A stretch of 64,000 nt of DNA from Capsicum annuum (GCF_002878395.1 NW_025860098.1:12272-76271), one strand, 5' to 3'; counted from the stretch's first letter, positions 42,568 to 56,149 are shown. The notes: a model not told the origin generated them from the letters alone. Numbers and translations are program-made.

Positions 42568-45097
42568 TGTATCGCCCTGATTTTCTAAATCAAAATGCTA
42601 CACGGTGCTCATGACCCCGAAGGACCACAAGCTAACCCATGACTTATATCTATACCTGTAGAATGCATTATATATCATGAAATATGGAAAACATATAAAA
42701 AGGCCATAAAGTTCAACTGAATGTAATATTTAAGGAGTCATAACCTCACTAGGGGTAGTGAATACCCAAAATGATTAGAAATAACTAAAGTCTTAATCAT
42801 AAATCTGACTTGTAAATCTAAAATCCTCTAAATACTATCTGAATAAGGAGTTGAAGGAACATGTCTCCAACTTACTCCGAAAATTGAAAACTGAAAGGAC
42901 ATAACAGATAAAATCAAAACATATCGCCCTCAAAGGATGAGGACTCACTACTTCTCTGGATACCAAAGTGCAACTGCTACTGCTGATCTGGGGCCTGTGT
43001 CTCTGAACCTATGGTTTAACATAAAAAGAAAGCACCATAGAGAAAATGCGTCAGTACAACTAGAAGTACTGAGTATACAAGTGGGGTAGGTTAAATGAAA
43101 ATGGGTATATGCATGAGCAATGCTAACTATCTGACTGATATGAACGTGAGAGTACAAACATGAATACATAGAAATTGAGATTTTGAAAATAATAAGACTT
43201 AATATGTATACTGATAACATGGTTTTATGATACATAACATGACTAATAACTGAATAGTCTAATAACATGAATGACTGTATCTGACAAACTTGAATCTGAT
43301 AGAACTATCTGAGTTTTGTACTGTATTTGGGTTAACTATTTCTAGCAGTCCTGAATCTGTTGGAACTATATGAGTTCCTTTACTGAGGCTGAGACTGAAA
43401 CTGAAACTGTAGAAAGTATTCATCTAATTGACATGCCCTATGGTGAGCTGATATAGCTGAGCTGGGGTCCAATCCTTGCCCTGATTAGAAGGGTGTCAAT
43501 ACTGTGCCACTGGTAAGGAAAAGCTGTGAGAACCCTCTACTGGCAGGTACTCATAATGAGAATGGTTGGAACCCTCAACTGGTAGGTAAGCCACCTCATC
43601 TAACCTCAAATAGTAGGTATGATGTCTCAACCTACGCTGGCTACTTAGTTCTGGAACGCAAGAATTTCTACTAAGAATCACACCCTCTACTGGAATGTGA
43701 GTTCTCATCCTTGGGTTCACTCGGTGCTAACTTCTACTCCCAACTGAAGATACTAAACATAATTAATTGACTGGACATGAATATGAATTTACTGAATTTT
43801 TATTGACTGACGGAATACTACTGATATCTGATACTGACTGAGATTATGAGATTTTTTAGATTTCCTAAGTCACTTGACTGACTGAGGTCTAGGAAACCTA
43901 GCTTGACTGAGGATATCATGAAACATGACACTAGCTCTAGGAACTCAACTAGAGTTTTTGGGTACAAGTACCCCCAAGACTCGATGGAAGAAAACTGACA
44001 CACATGACTGACTTGATCATAAGAGTAGAGTCCACAATTCTTCATATCATACATAAGGGATTTCATACTAAGCATGCTTCTCAACAATGAATTATATGGA
44101 AGAAAGTTCATATATCATGTACATACTTGAAATAAATCAATTATCAAGAGAGTTTCATATCATAATAATAGCAACACAACAATAGCAAAGAGTTCATATT
44201 GAATCATAAGGGTTAGCATGGCTGGTCATTTAAATACTATGGGGTCATGGGAATATGATTTCTAGCATTCTATAAATTTCGACAAAAACCTTGCATGCAC
44301 TCTCAAAAGCATAGGTGTGTTCATCAAATTATCCATCTACTACCTCCAATTTCATGGGCTTTCAACCAACACAATCACATACTACATGGAAGTTAGTCAA
44401 GCTAACAATTGGTAACACAATTAACAACCATAAATCATGAACACGATTATATCACAACCATAAAATCACAATATACATTTTAAAACATGGTTCTTGAACT
44501 CCACGGATGAAAGGAATCTGTGGATAAACACTACGCATACCTGAGGTTATGAATTCATGAAAGTTACGGTGAAAATGGCTTGGATTTTGAAATCCCCATT
44601 GAACCCTAATTTGTTCTTGATGGTTCTTGAGATAACTTCAACAAAACTAGTATATTTTGGTGTTTTGGAACCCAAATCCCATGTTTAAGACTATATATAG
44701 GGTATAGAAAATGACCAAAATACTCGTAAATGCTCGGGGGTCAAGTACTGAAAAACTGGGTCCATCGCTTTAAGCAGGTGTTGCCTTCCTTAGAGCGGTG
44801 CTCTAGGCTGGGCGACAACCCTTATCGTGGGGAGCTACTATTTTGGAAATCCAAACATACCCTTACGCTATTAAAAAATTTTTGAAACTTACCCGGGATG
44901 TACTACGACCTTGCCCCATTGCAACACAACTTGAGAATCCAAAAAATAGAGGTCGAGAGGGTCTCAAATAAATCCCTGAAGTTTGGAGGCCTAAAATGAT
45001 ACTAAGTGTTGAATACTTCGGAAAAATTTATCTAAGTCTTGAAGCTTGTAAAGCCAATAAGCTGAATTTCGGACTAAGAATTTTATGGGGTATTACA
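42568..45097 (-). repeat. E6 5' LTR, complete (2.53 kb)
   Basis: From TGTATCGCCC (42568) to GGTATTACA (45097). A TATA-like CTATATATAG is at 44691-44700, and a GC-rich block sits just upstream of it (44755-44835, in transcription sense). Four ACCCTCTACTGGCAGG-type slots occur at 43521-43700. Confidence 0.88.
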
Positions 45098-45329
45098 GGT
45101 AAGTTGGGTTATTTAATTAGAGAGTGTTTAGATGCTACTTAGGTAAACAGAGATGTTCATCCCCAGACTCAGGCTATAAGTGCACCAGCTCCTTTAGGTC
45201 ACCTAGTTTCTCCTCAGGTCGCATCATCCAGTACCCGTGGCGGTCAGCACCAGAATTAGTTTTATGCTTTACCATCCCATCAGGAGTAGGAGGATTGACC
45301 ATATGTTGTTACTGGAATGCTTTGTTTCT

Positions 45330-46870
45330 TTCATTTTGATGTTTATGTGTTGTTAGACCCCGGGTTAAGTTTTTCTTATATGACCCCATTAGTTGCAGTA
45401 AATTTTAAAATAATTTTTGAAAAAATCCCCGAGCCCTTCTTGGTTTCTACCCTAGCAGTTGAGTTAGTTATTGCTAAAAAGATTTATTAAAAGTGTCCTA
45501 TCACTATTCTCCATAAAATCATGTTAGCAGACTTAATAGAATTAGATATGGTTGACTTTGATCATCTTGGTAGAGATTGGCTCCATTCGTATTATGCTTT
45601 TATAGATTGTCAGACCAGAATGGTGAAGTTTTAGTTTCCAGATAAGCCAGTTTTTTGAGTAGAAAGGTAACTTAGTGTCTCCCAAGAGTCATTTCATATC
45701 TTATCTTAAAATCAGAAATTTAATCTCCAAAGGGTGTATCTATCATCTTGTACAAGTCAAAGACACTAAGCCTGAGACTCCAATAGTTCAGTTAGTTAGT
45801 GTAGTTAATGATTTTCCTAATGTTTTTCCCAAAGATTTTCCAAGGGTACCGATAGGAAAATAGAATTCGGTATTGACATTCTCTTAAATACTCAACCTAT
45901 TTCTATACCTTCATATCATATGGCTCCTCCCGATCTTAAAGAGTTAAAAGAGAAACTCAGAGATATTTTAGATAAAGGTTTCATAAGGTCTAGTGTTTCT
46001 CTGTGGCGCGCTCCCGTCCTATTCGTGCAAAAGAAAGATGGTTCTTTGCATATGTTCATTGACTATCGTTAGCTGAATAAACTTATAATAAAAAACAAAT
46101 ATCCTCTTCCTAGAATTGATGATTTATTTGACCAAATCCAAGGTACAAGTTACTTCTAGAAAATATTCCTTAGATTCGGCTATCATCCGCTTAAAGTTAG
46201 GGAATGTGATATTCAAAAGGCATCTTTCAAAACCCGTTATGGTCATTTTGACTTTTTAGTCATGTTCTTCAGGCTAATGAATGCCCCAACAACCTTATGG
46301 ACTTGGTAAACAGAGTGTTTAAATAGTATCTGGAAATATTTGTTATAGTTTTTATTGATGATATTCTTGCCTACTAGCATAGTGACGATGATCATGCAGA
46401 CCATCTTAGAATTGTGTTGTAAACTCTTATAGATCACGAATTATTTACCAAATTCTGCAGGTGGGAAATTTGGCTAAGATTAGTAGCTTTCCTTGGTCAT
46501 ATTGTTTCAAGTAAGGGTATTAGAGTTGATCCCCAAAAGACAGAAGCCATAAGAAATTATCCTAGACATATCTCTCCATCTGACATTAGGAGTTTCTTGG
46601 GTTTAGAGAGTTATTATAGATATTTTGTTAAGGTTTTTTCATCTATTGCATCTCCTATCTCTAGATTGACCCAAAATAAAGCAACGTTTCAGTGGTCAAA
46701 TTCCTGTGAGAAGAGTTTTCAAGAGTTGAAGACTCAACTCACTTCAGCAACAATTTTAGCATTACATAATGGTACAGATGGTTTTGCTTTTCATTGTGAT
46801 GACTCTAGAGTTGGTTTGGGGTATATTTTGATGCAGGGAGGTAAGGTTATAGACTGTGTTGTGATACTAA
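45330..46870 (+). pseudogene. E7 protease, RT and RNase H start
   Basis: Protease LLDPGLSFSYMTPLV near 45350-45395. RT follows with LKELKEKLRDILDKGFIRSS (45938-45995), IDYR, then the palm box as FIDDIL near 46348-46370 in a shifted frame, and FLGLESYYRYF with QWSNSCEKSFQELKTQL (46593-46740). RNase H keeps only FAFHCDDSRVGLGYILMQGG. Many stops from 45480 on. Confidence 0.83.
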
Positions 46871-48120
46871 AGTAGATTGTGTGTGCCATGTGTTGATGAT
46901 TTGAGACAATGAATTATGGTGGAAGCACATAGTGCGTGTTATTTTATTCATCTAGGTGCTATCAAGATGTATTTTGAGTTGTGGGAAATTTATTGGTGGA
47001 ATGGTATGAAGAGAGATATAGGAAAATTTATAGCAAAGTGTGCAACTTATCAATAGTTTATGGTAGAGCACCAAGAACCTGGTGGTATATTGCAAGAGTT
47101 TGGTATCCCCACTTAGAAGTGGAAAGAGGTTAATATGGATTTTGTGACTGGTTTACCTCATTCAGTTGTCAACATGATTCGATTTGCGTTATTGTAGACA
47201 GATTGACTAAGTAAGTGCATTTCTTTCCAGTTCACACATCCTATACAGCTGAAGATTATGCTAAGATGTATATCAGATAGCTAGTTATATTTTATGGAGT
47301 TCCTTTGTGCATCATCTAAGATAGGGATACTCAGTTTACCTCTCAGTTTTGGAAAGATTTTTAGAAGGGTCTTGGTACCTAAGTTCATCTTTGTTCAAAT
47401 TTTCATCCCTAGATAGATGGTCAGGCAGAGAGGACCATTTAGACTCTAGAAGACATATTGAGGGCATGTGTTCTTGATTTCAAAGGTAGTTGGGATGAAC
47501 ATTTATCATTGATTGAGTTCTCTAATAATAACAATTATCATACTAGTATTCAGATAGCTCCATTTTAAGCTCTTACGGGCAGTGATGTAGATCTCCAATT
47601 AGTTGGTTTGAAGTGGGTGAGGCCACTTTGTTTGGGCCATACATAGTGTTTGAGGCTATGAAGAAAGTTCAGTTGATTAGAGAGAGGTTAAAGCAGCCCA
47701 GAGTCATCAAAAATCTTATGCAAATATAAGAAGAAGAGATCTTGAGTTTGAGGTTGATGATCTAGTGTATTTGAAAGTTTCACCCATAAAGGGGGTGAAG
47801 AGGTTTGGAAAAAAAGGAAAGCATAGTTTCCGATATGTAGGCCTATTTTGGACTTTGAGTTGTGTTGGGAAATGACATATGAGCTTGAGCTACCCACAAA
47901 TTTATCCTCAGTTCATCCAGTATTCCATGTGTCCTTGTTGAAGAACTGCATAGATGATTCAGTCGTTATAGTTTCTCTTGAAAGTACAAATATTCAGTAT
48001 AGTCTTTTATATGAAGAAGTTCCAGTAGAGATTCTTGATCATCAGATTTGTAGATTAAGGAATAAAGAAGTTCCTTTGGTCAAAGTTTTGTAGCGAAATC
48101 AGTCCATTAAGGGTGCTAAT
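46871..48120 (+). pseudogene. E7 integrase and chromodomain
   Basis: Zinc domain from 46880 (CVPCVDDLRQ, KCATYQ); core with VNMDFVTGLP (47131), HFFPVHTSYTAEDYAKMYI, DRDTQFTSQFW (second Asp) and GQAERTI (Glu). The open piece 47848-48093 (81 codons) holds [20 protein letters not shown] and [13 protein letters not shown] of the chromodomain. The GPY region is frameshifted. Confidence 0.83.
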
Positions 48121-48399
48121 TTAGAAGTAGAAGTAGACATGCGTACCAAGTATCCTCATCTCTTTTCCAGGAACTCAGATTCAGTCAAAGGCAATAGTAT
48201 TCCTTCATTCAGTTATTTTGCAGTCTTAGATTCATCTATATAGTTGTTTTCATGCAAAATCATGCACTCACAGATCAGTTCAGTAGATCATTATGTTGAG
48301 AATAAGTCATTCAGTTTATTTTAGTTGTGCATGATAGCTTGTAGCCTCAGATTCCTCAGTACTTTCAGCTTAATTAGCAACATTCGAGGATGAATGTTC

Positions 48400-48414
48400 C
48401 CAAGGGGGAGATAT
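48400..48414 (+). other. E7 polypurine tract
   Basis: CCAAGGGGGAGATAT directly before the LTR start TGTAATACG at 48415. The best-preserved plus-strand tract in the window. Confidence 0.9.
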
Positions 48415-49296
48415 TGTAATACGTTATACTTTTTCCTAGTTTAATTTTGCTCCTAGAATGTCAAGGGTTGGCTTAAAAAATGAATACCTTTTATTCATAT
48501 GAAATTTTCCATATTTAGACCTTCAATGGTGTGGGAAATTGAATAAACTTCCCATCGATACCAAATTCGCCTAAATCTGATATGCGGTTGAGAAGTTATT
48601 ACATTTTTATTGTTGACACTATGCCATTCAAGCAACCACCGAGTTGCAGTGAAGGGTAAATTTGCAATTGTCATATTCCAATGGACCACCGCGATTATCT
48701 CGTATTGGAGTGGAGTGCAAATACCCATTTTTCAATGTCTTGTGGGCCAATGCAATTTTACCGCATTGCGCTAATTTCCCAATTGGCATTTCTATAGCTT
48801 ACCGTGATAGCTCCGCGTCACAGAGATTTTCAAGTTCCTAATTGTCTAATTCTAGTGAGCCACCGTGATTGTGGAGATTTTTCCCTTTTCTAGTTCCGAT
48901 TAAAGTATAAAAAGGGGGTATTTTGGTCAATTCCCAAGCCCGCAATTCATCCATAACAAGGAATTAAACATATTCAAAGCACTTTATTTTAATTTTTATA
49001 CTTTCTCTATCAAAGAAAAACCCTAGAGATCCAAAGTTTCTTCTATAAGAAATCAAATTCCTCTAGTTTCTCCAAGAAGTTTTAAAATTAAGGATTCCTG
49101 AGACAAGATAATCAAGAACTCATCGTCAATAACTCAAATAGGAATCCAAGATTCAAGATTCTTCATCTAATCATCTACCAAGGTATGTGGGGTTTAAAAG
49201 CAAGGATCTTCTCCCATCCTTGTGCCCAAAAACCAACTTTTAATTACAAATTCATATGATTTTGAATGAATATACATGAGATTTGAATTAGGGTTA

Positions 49297-52200
49297 TGTA
49301 ACTCCTTGATTTTCTATAACCAAAACGTCACACGGTGCTCATGATACCAAAGGACCATAAGCTAACCCTCTTCTGATATCTGTACCTGAGAACTGCATAA
49401 TATACTGAAATAAATGCAAAACTTTCCATAAGGTTCAAATACTAAGCACAACTGAAAACTGAATACTTATACAATTGTCTGCAAACTCTAGTCTAAAATC
49501 CTCTATACTGTCTAAACTGTGGAGTTGAAGGAACATGTCTCCAACTAACTCCAACTACTTAAAACTGAACTGAAATAATAAGATAATCAAATCATCCTCA
49601 AGTGATGAGGACTCACTGATGAATCTGGATGCTGGCACTTGAAATGTTACTGACGCTCTGGATCTCATGCTTCAAAAACTATGCTGTAAATGAAAGCACC
49701 ATAGTGCAAAATGCGTTAGTACTTCAAATGTACTGAGTATGAAAGAGAGGTAAGGCTAAATGCAGGGGTTCATATGCATGAACAATACTTGACTGAATAA
49801 TATGTATAGATGGATCAACATACATGGAAACCTTCTAACTACTAAATCTGAACATGACTATATGAGAACGCAAGCATGAATGCGTAAACTATAATAAAAA
49901 TCACTGTAACTTTAAATACTAATTTTGAATACTGAGTTACTGAAATCTAAATATATTGATACTGATAACTGAGGATTTGATACCATATTTTTAATAAGTA
50001 ACGACTGAATTCTTTGATTTAAAATTTTTGATACTCTAAGGAATTGATACCGACTTTCTAAACTTACTGATAACTGACTTTCTGAACTAACTGATACTGG
50101 AATACTAAATGACTGAGTCTACTGATGACTAATGATTGAGTTTACTATTACTACTTGATTTTATCTAAGATCAGGCCTATGTAATGGGTGATCTCTGAAA
50201 CTATTGATAAAGGTAACGATTTGCTGTAACTGAGATCAAGACTGTCTAACGGGTGATCTTTGAATCTGCTACAAATAGAACTAATTAATTGAATAATGAA
50301 TAACTATAATTTGAGAATAGGCCTATCTGACAGGTGATCTCTGAATCTTCTGATAAGGATAATGATCAACTATAAATTTAGATCAGGCCTATCAGATGGG
50401 TGATCTCTGAATCTTATAATACTTATATTGACTGACTGTATCTGATAGTCCTAATTTTTGAGTTCTTTTCTAAAGATTGAATCTGAAACTAAGACTTTAG
50501 CTATAACTATGACTGAAACTGTGGAAGGTCTCACTTAACCGACATGCCCCAAATCTTAACTTGTGGCGTCCAACCTGTAACCCTAGTTGGAAGGGTGTCA
50601 ATACAGTGCCATGGTAGTCAAGCCTTTTATCTGATAGGTGACTCCTCGTCCTGCACTGGCTACGCAGTTTTGGAGTACAACGATTGTTGCTAACGACTCC
50701 ACCTCTCTAACGGGGAAGCCACCATCTTGCACTCGCTCGGTGCTAGTTCCTACTCCCAACTGAAAGACTCTGAACTGATTCTTAACTGAACTTTGGACTG
50801 AGCTGAATTTTGTTACTGAGTATATTACTAAGCTAATTTGACTGAGTTCACTTGGTTCCATTATCTGACAGAATACTACAAAATATTTGATAACTGGCTG
50901 AATACTATTGAGTTTTGTTATCTCACTGAGTTTACTAAATTCTGTGACTAAATACTAAAATACTATAGACATTTGAAGTGGACTAGATTGATACTTGAGA
51001 TTCTGAGTTTCTTAATCTGAATACTATACTGAGACTAGTTTTCTGAATCTATTGAGTTTTCCTGAGTTCTGTAACTGACTGAAACTTACTAATCATGGCT
51101 TGACTGAGATTATCTTGGAACTGACTCGGCTCTATACAACCAGGCTAATTTCAGGTATAAATACCCCCAAGACTCGATAGCATAAATAAATATAGTACAA
51201 CAATACTTGCATAACATAACAACAGTCATTACTTGGAATACAGTCAATAAGGCACTTCATCAAGTACTTGAAGAACATAAACTCAAACAATCATGAATAA
51301 GAATTCATAATATGGCACTCCTTCAAACACTTAGAAATCTTAAGCATAAAAATACATAAGAATGTATACTATTGTCTCATAATTCATTTAACAAGGAATA
51401 CACATGGCTAGGAATTTGTAAACAACGTATCATAATACATTTACTAAGGCTTTCCAACAACACTTGATGTGAACATATACATAACTTGGGGATTTCTAGT
51501 CAACATGCTTTAATGACCCTATTTCTTCACTTAGGTATTTTCAGAAACACATGGGAAATAATATCTTATACTTAGGTAAGAACAACATATTATTTTCTTC
51601 TTTACCACCACAATCAACGTCCATTCAAAGACTACAATACCAAATTCACAACCTCAAGACTCTAACATGAATTACTATATCACTACACATATAATCCATA
51701 ATTTCATATAAGTTTTCCATCTAATCACATATTAGAAGCCCAATCAAAGCTTATATCATGAATACACTTAAATCAAATAATGGAAACTACATATATCTTG
51801 TAGATCAAGCACTCAACATGAATTTCATATGAGTCATCCCAAAATTAACTAGCTTTTTCATGGGTCTTGAGTCAACTCATGTAACTTCAACTCAATGTAA
51901 CATAAAAATTAAGATTTTACTTAGATGTAACATAAGATATATGTAAATTAACTACTTAAAATGTTCCTCAATAATAACATGGAGTTCATCGTATAAAAAT
52001 AACCAAACTTGAAATTTTGTAATCAAATCATGAATTAAAACTTGACAACAACAGGATCTTCAACTTCACTTCATATAAACCATGGAAATCTTATAAATAG
52101 AATCTTCGAATTTTAGAAAAAGATTCTTAAGCTCTAGGGGTGATAGGAACCCATACATGAATACTACGCATACCTTAGTTCTTGATTCTACGAAGATTTA

Positions 52201-52878
52201 CAGAGGAATTTTCTAGAACTTGGATCTTTAATAGAAAGCCTTGTTCTTGTTCTTGAACAAGATGGAGGAAAATGTTCACATTTTGCTTCAGAATGACATA
52301 AATCCCGTGTTTTGGAGTATATATAGGGGAAGAAGATGACCAAAATACCCCTAAGAAAACAAATATAGTCACATCTGTCCCTCAGTTACTGGTTTGATAT
52401 GCTGAAGTAAATTGACCATAACGTTTTACTACAATGTTCAAATTGGATGAAACAAATTGCATTGGAAAGAAGACTCAAAGAGATTTCATTTGATATATAG
52501 CATATCTCATAGTTTATTATATGTAGGAAGTTATGATCATTTGAAGTTGAACTTAAAATGCTGAAAAACTAGGCAAGCACTGGAGTTGCCAGGAGACCCG
52601 GGCTTATCGCCCGGTGCTACTGTTTTGGGCCCCCAAACGTACTCTTATGCTACTCCAAAAATTTCAAAACTCACCCGAGATGTACTACGACCTTTCCACA
52701 ATGAAACAAAACTTGAAAATCAAAAAAACAGATGTTAGGAAGGTCGTCAAATAAATACCCAAAGATCGGAAGTCTAAATGAGAAAGTTTCAACACTTAGC
52801 CAAATTTTTGAAGTGCTAAGTTTTTCTTGGCAAGATAAAAAGGACTTTAATGACTCGAAAAATTTATGAGGTATTACA
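49297..52878 (-). mobile_element. E8: solo LTR, 3.58 kb, minus orientation
   Basis: Starts TGTAACTCC (49297) and ends GGTATTACA (52878) with no internal region. Flanks GGTTA (49292-49296) and GGTTC (52879-52883) form a 5-bp target duplication with one mismatch. Such elements arise by recombination between the two LTRs of a full element. It is about 1 kb longer than its relatives owing to expanded AT-rich middle sequence and a four-copy repeat. TATA-like TATATATAG at 52317-52325. Confidence 0.88.
50169..50425 (-). repeat. Four-copy short repeat inside the E8 LTR
   Basis: Copies of a phrase like GATCAGGCCTATCTGACGGGTGATCTCTGAATCT begin at about 50169, 50233, 50313 and 50381 (spacings 64, 80 and 68 bp). 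It occupies the place where shorter LTRs have only one or two related phrases. Confidence 0.8.
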
Positions 52879-53567
52879 GGTTCATACTCATTATTTCTAA
52901 TTACAAGATTATGAGTTTTTAAGAGATTTTGAAGATTAATTGTATGTTTATTTTCATATTTTCATGCCTATTACGGTAAATTCAAGATTTTGAGATGAAT
53001 TATCATTGTTTTAGTTATCAAGCATAATTATTATGATGTTCTGACATTAATTTCATGAATGGGTTATTAAGCCCAAGTTTATATGTTGATATTCTAAAAA
53101 TGATGATGCTTTAAGCATTCTATGATCAGATTATTTATAGATTTTCAATAAAGCTTTGATCTTTCGATCCTAAGATAAGTTTTGGAATCCATTTTATAGA
53201 TTTATTAGGAATTATAGAAAATCAGAATAGCTTTATTTATAGATTGACTCAGATAAATGTATAATTGGTTTTAAAATAAGCCCTTATGCTAGTTTTAAAG
53301 TGGATTTCCAACAGAATGAGCATATAGATTAAAGGGAGTAGTATTTAGCACCGAGCAAGAACTGTGGGGTTCGTGTGCTCTATCTTCCACATAACTATGT
53401 ACTAAACATAGGTACAAATTATGAGATTCTTTCCATTCCAATATGGGTGACAGTTATAGATGTGATGACTTAGCTTAGGTTATACTCCTTGGAAAGAGTA
53501 TGACACCTCTCTCCATCGTGAGGTTTTCCCGTTAGGGTAACAAAATATTGGACTTTATGTTAGCTCA

Positions 53568-56149
53568 TGTAACACTCAAATCTAGTACCCAAAATGCTAC
53601 ACGGTGCTCATGACCCCGAAGGACCACAAGCTAACCCATGACTAATATCTTTACCTCTACACTACATAATATACTAAGTAAATGTAGAAATAAAGGCTGA
53701 AAGGCCATAAGGTTCAAATCTGATAAAAGAATAACATCTGGATTGGGTATGAAACACCCAAAACAACTGAAGTAAATTGTCTGAAACATGATAGTCTAGA
53801 AAGCCACTAAATGTCTGAATAAGGAATTGACGGGACATGTCTCCAACTAACTCCAACTACTAAAATAAACTATGTACTGAAATACTAAAATAATAAGATA
53901 ATAATCATGTCCTCAAAGGATGAGGACTCACTGCTAACTCTAACTGCTAAATACTAGAATACTACTAATGCTCTGGAGCTCATGTCTCTAAACCAATAGT
54001 ATAGAATAAAACACCATAGCATAAATGCATCAGTACGATTGAATGTACTGGTGTGCAAGTGGGATAGACTAATTGCATGGGATTCATATGCATGAACAAT
54101 ACTAACTAATTGACTAACATGAATGTGAGAATGCATATATGAATACATAGTAATTGTAACTGAGATCGTGATAAGATGATTACTAGGTTTTCATAACTGA
54201 TATAATTGATAACATGAGTGACTATATCTGACAGTCCTAAATTTGATGGAACTAGCTGAGTTTCATACTATATCTGATTGTATCTGACAGTCCTAAAATC
54301 TGAAGAAATATCTGATTTCTTTTATTGAGACTCATACTGATACTGTGGAAAGTAGTAATCTAACCGACATGCCCAAAAAATGCATTATAGCTACGTTTGG
54401 GTCGAATTTGTGCCCTGAATGGAAGGGTGTCAATACCACGCCACTGGTAAGAAAAACTATGAGTGAACCTTATATAACAGGTTACTCTAATGATAACAGT
54501 GGAAAAACTCATATAACAGGTTAAGCCACCTCATATATCCTCATATAACAGGCTATGATGTCTTAATCTACGCTGGCTACGTAGTTCTGGAATGCAAGGA
54601 TTGCTTCTAAGAATCACACCCTCTAAATAACAAGTGAGTTCCCATCCTTGTCTTCACTCGGTGCTAACTCCTACTCCCATTTGAATAGACACTGAACATG
54701 GACTGAGTATACTGAATTTTCATTAACTGATGGAATACTACTGATATCTGATCACTAACTGAGTTTATGAGATTACTGAGTTTACTAAATTACTGAGCTT
54801 TCCTGAGTCACACGACTGACTGATTTCTATTGATCATGGCTTCAATAAGGATATCATGAAAATATAACACAGGCTCAATGTATACAACTATATTTTTTGG
54901 GTATAAGTACCCCCAGGACTCGATGGAAAAAAACTGAAAAAACATGACTTTTTTGAATACATGGCTACATCAACAATCCATAATGTAATAATTTGGAGAA
55001 TTCATGAAGTACAAGTTCTAAAGAACCATAATGGCCACACACATATATCCTTAATTCACTGACTAAGATGTTTCATCAAACACTTGGCATGCAGGGGCTT
55101 GTACATGAATAGCGATTTCATATTATTATACTAGTATGAAACTTTTTCTTCACATAGGCATTTAAGCAAACACATAGGGAGTATGTTTTGGTTATACAAT
55201 TGTCAACACCATTAAAAATCATGGATAGATCAATCAACTTGTAATTTAAAGAGGGTTTATCATTATTATTAATATGTAAATCATCATATACTAGGGTCAA
55301 TCATTGGAATATGAACTTTTAAAACATGAATAAAAAATTCACAACATCATAAACATAAATTTCAATTCTATTTAAATCATGAACATTCATAAATACACAA
55401 ATCTTGTATTTTGAAAAAAGACTCTTGAGTTTCATGGGTGAAAGAGACCCATGAATCAACACATGACATACCTAAGTTGTGAGTCTGTTGAAGTTCTTAG
55501 ACATGAAGAACTTGAATCTCTTAGTTTCTTAAAGAAGGATTTGGATCATGTTATTAGGGATTATTTTTTAGGGAGAAACCTAATTTGATGTTGTACATGG
55601 ATAAGGAGCTTATGAGCCTTGGTTTGATATATTTAGGGGTTAAAATGGGTGGAAAAATACCCAAATACCCTTTAAAGGAATGACTTAAACTATCTTACCG
55701 AACTATGTGATGGTCCATCGCTGGGTCGACGGTTCATCGGTCCTGATCGATGCACCTGGGTAGAATAGAAGTCCACTGCCCCTGCTGCGATGGCTTAGGC
55801 ACTGGTCCGTCACTAGCTCGATGATCCGTCTGCCCGAGCCATCAATCTTAAGAAGATTATGGTCTCACTCCCTCGCTCTAATGTCTTAGGCGATGGTCCA
55901 TCACTAGCTTGATGGTCCGTCGGCTCTAACCGTCCGATATGGGTAGTTTTGACTACTTTCTGTATTTCTATCGTAACTTTCATTTTCGATGTTGGATTTT
56001 GAAGAAATGGGTGCCGATGGAAAGCTTATTCGATTTCCCACATGAAAAGCTTAAAAATTACATGTATGTAAAAGTGGATTCATCTTTCAAAGTAATTTCC
56101 TAATATTCTTGGGATAACTTCAATCTAGGTAGAAGTACGGGGTATTACA
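53568..56149 (-). mobile_element. E9: solo LTR, 2.58 kb, minus orientation
   Basis: From TGTAACACTC (53568) to GGTATTACA (56149). Flanked by GCTCA (53563-53567) and GCTAA (56150-56154), a 5-bp duplication with one mismatch. Inserted in the same host LTR and in the same orientation as E8. Confidence 0.88.
55700..55930 (-). repeat. Three-copy GC-rich repeat in E9
   Basis: A motif like GGCGATGGTCCATCACTAGC followed by a TCGATGGTCCGTCGG-like part starts at about 55707, 55799 and 55889 (period about 91 bp). It forms the GC-rich hypervariable block of this LTR and contrasts with the AT-rich surroundings. Confidence 0.82.

Larger units (their letters stand above)
37930..45097 (-). mobile_element. 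E6: minus-strand gypsy element with 5' LTR, truncated at its 3' end
   Basis: Read on the minus strand: LTR 45097-42568, primer site, gag, protease, RT, RNase H, integrase and chromodomain start, ending at 37930 where it meets the gag fragment of E5. The 3' LTR and polypurine tract are missing. It is the most complete coding set among the gypsy copies in the window, but every gene has stops. Confidence 0.88.
45098..48414 (+). mobile_element. E7 internal region: plus-strand gypsy element
   Basis: Opens in the gag zinc knuckle (KLGYLIREC, with the knuckle His as Tyr) immediately after the E6 LTR. Then come protease, RT, the start of RNase H, integrase, chromodomain and polypurine tract. RNase H is deleted at about 46870, where VIDCVV jumps to the integrase zinc domain (CVPCVDDLRQ). 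Its 3' LTR is the long interrupted one that follows. Confidence 0.87.

Noticed and set aside
50169..50425. Regularly spaced repeats suggestive of a CRISPR array.
   Set aside because: Four imperfect copies with unequal spacing inside a plant LTR, with no cas genes.
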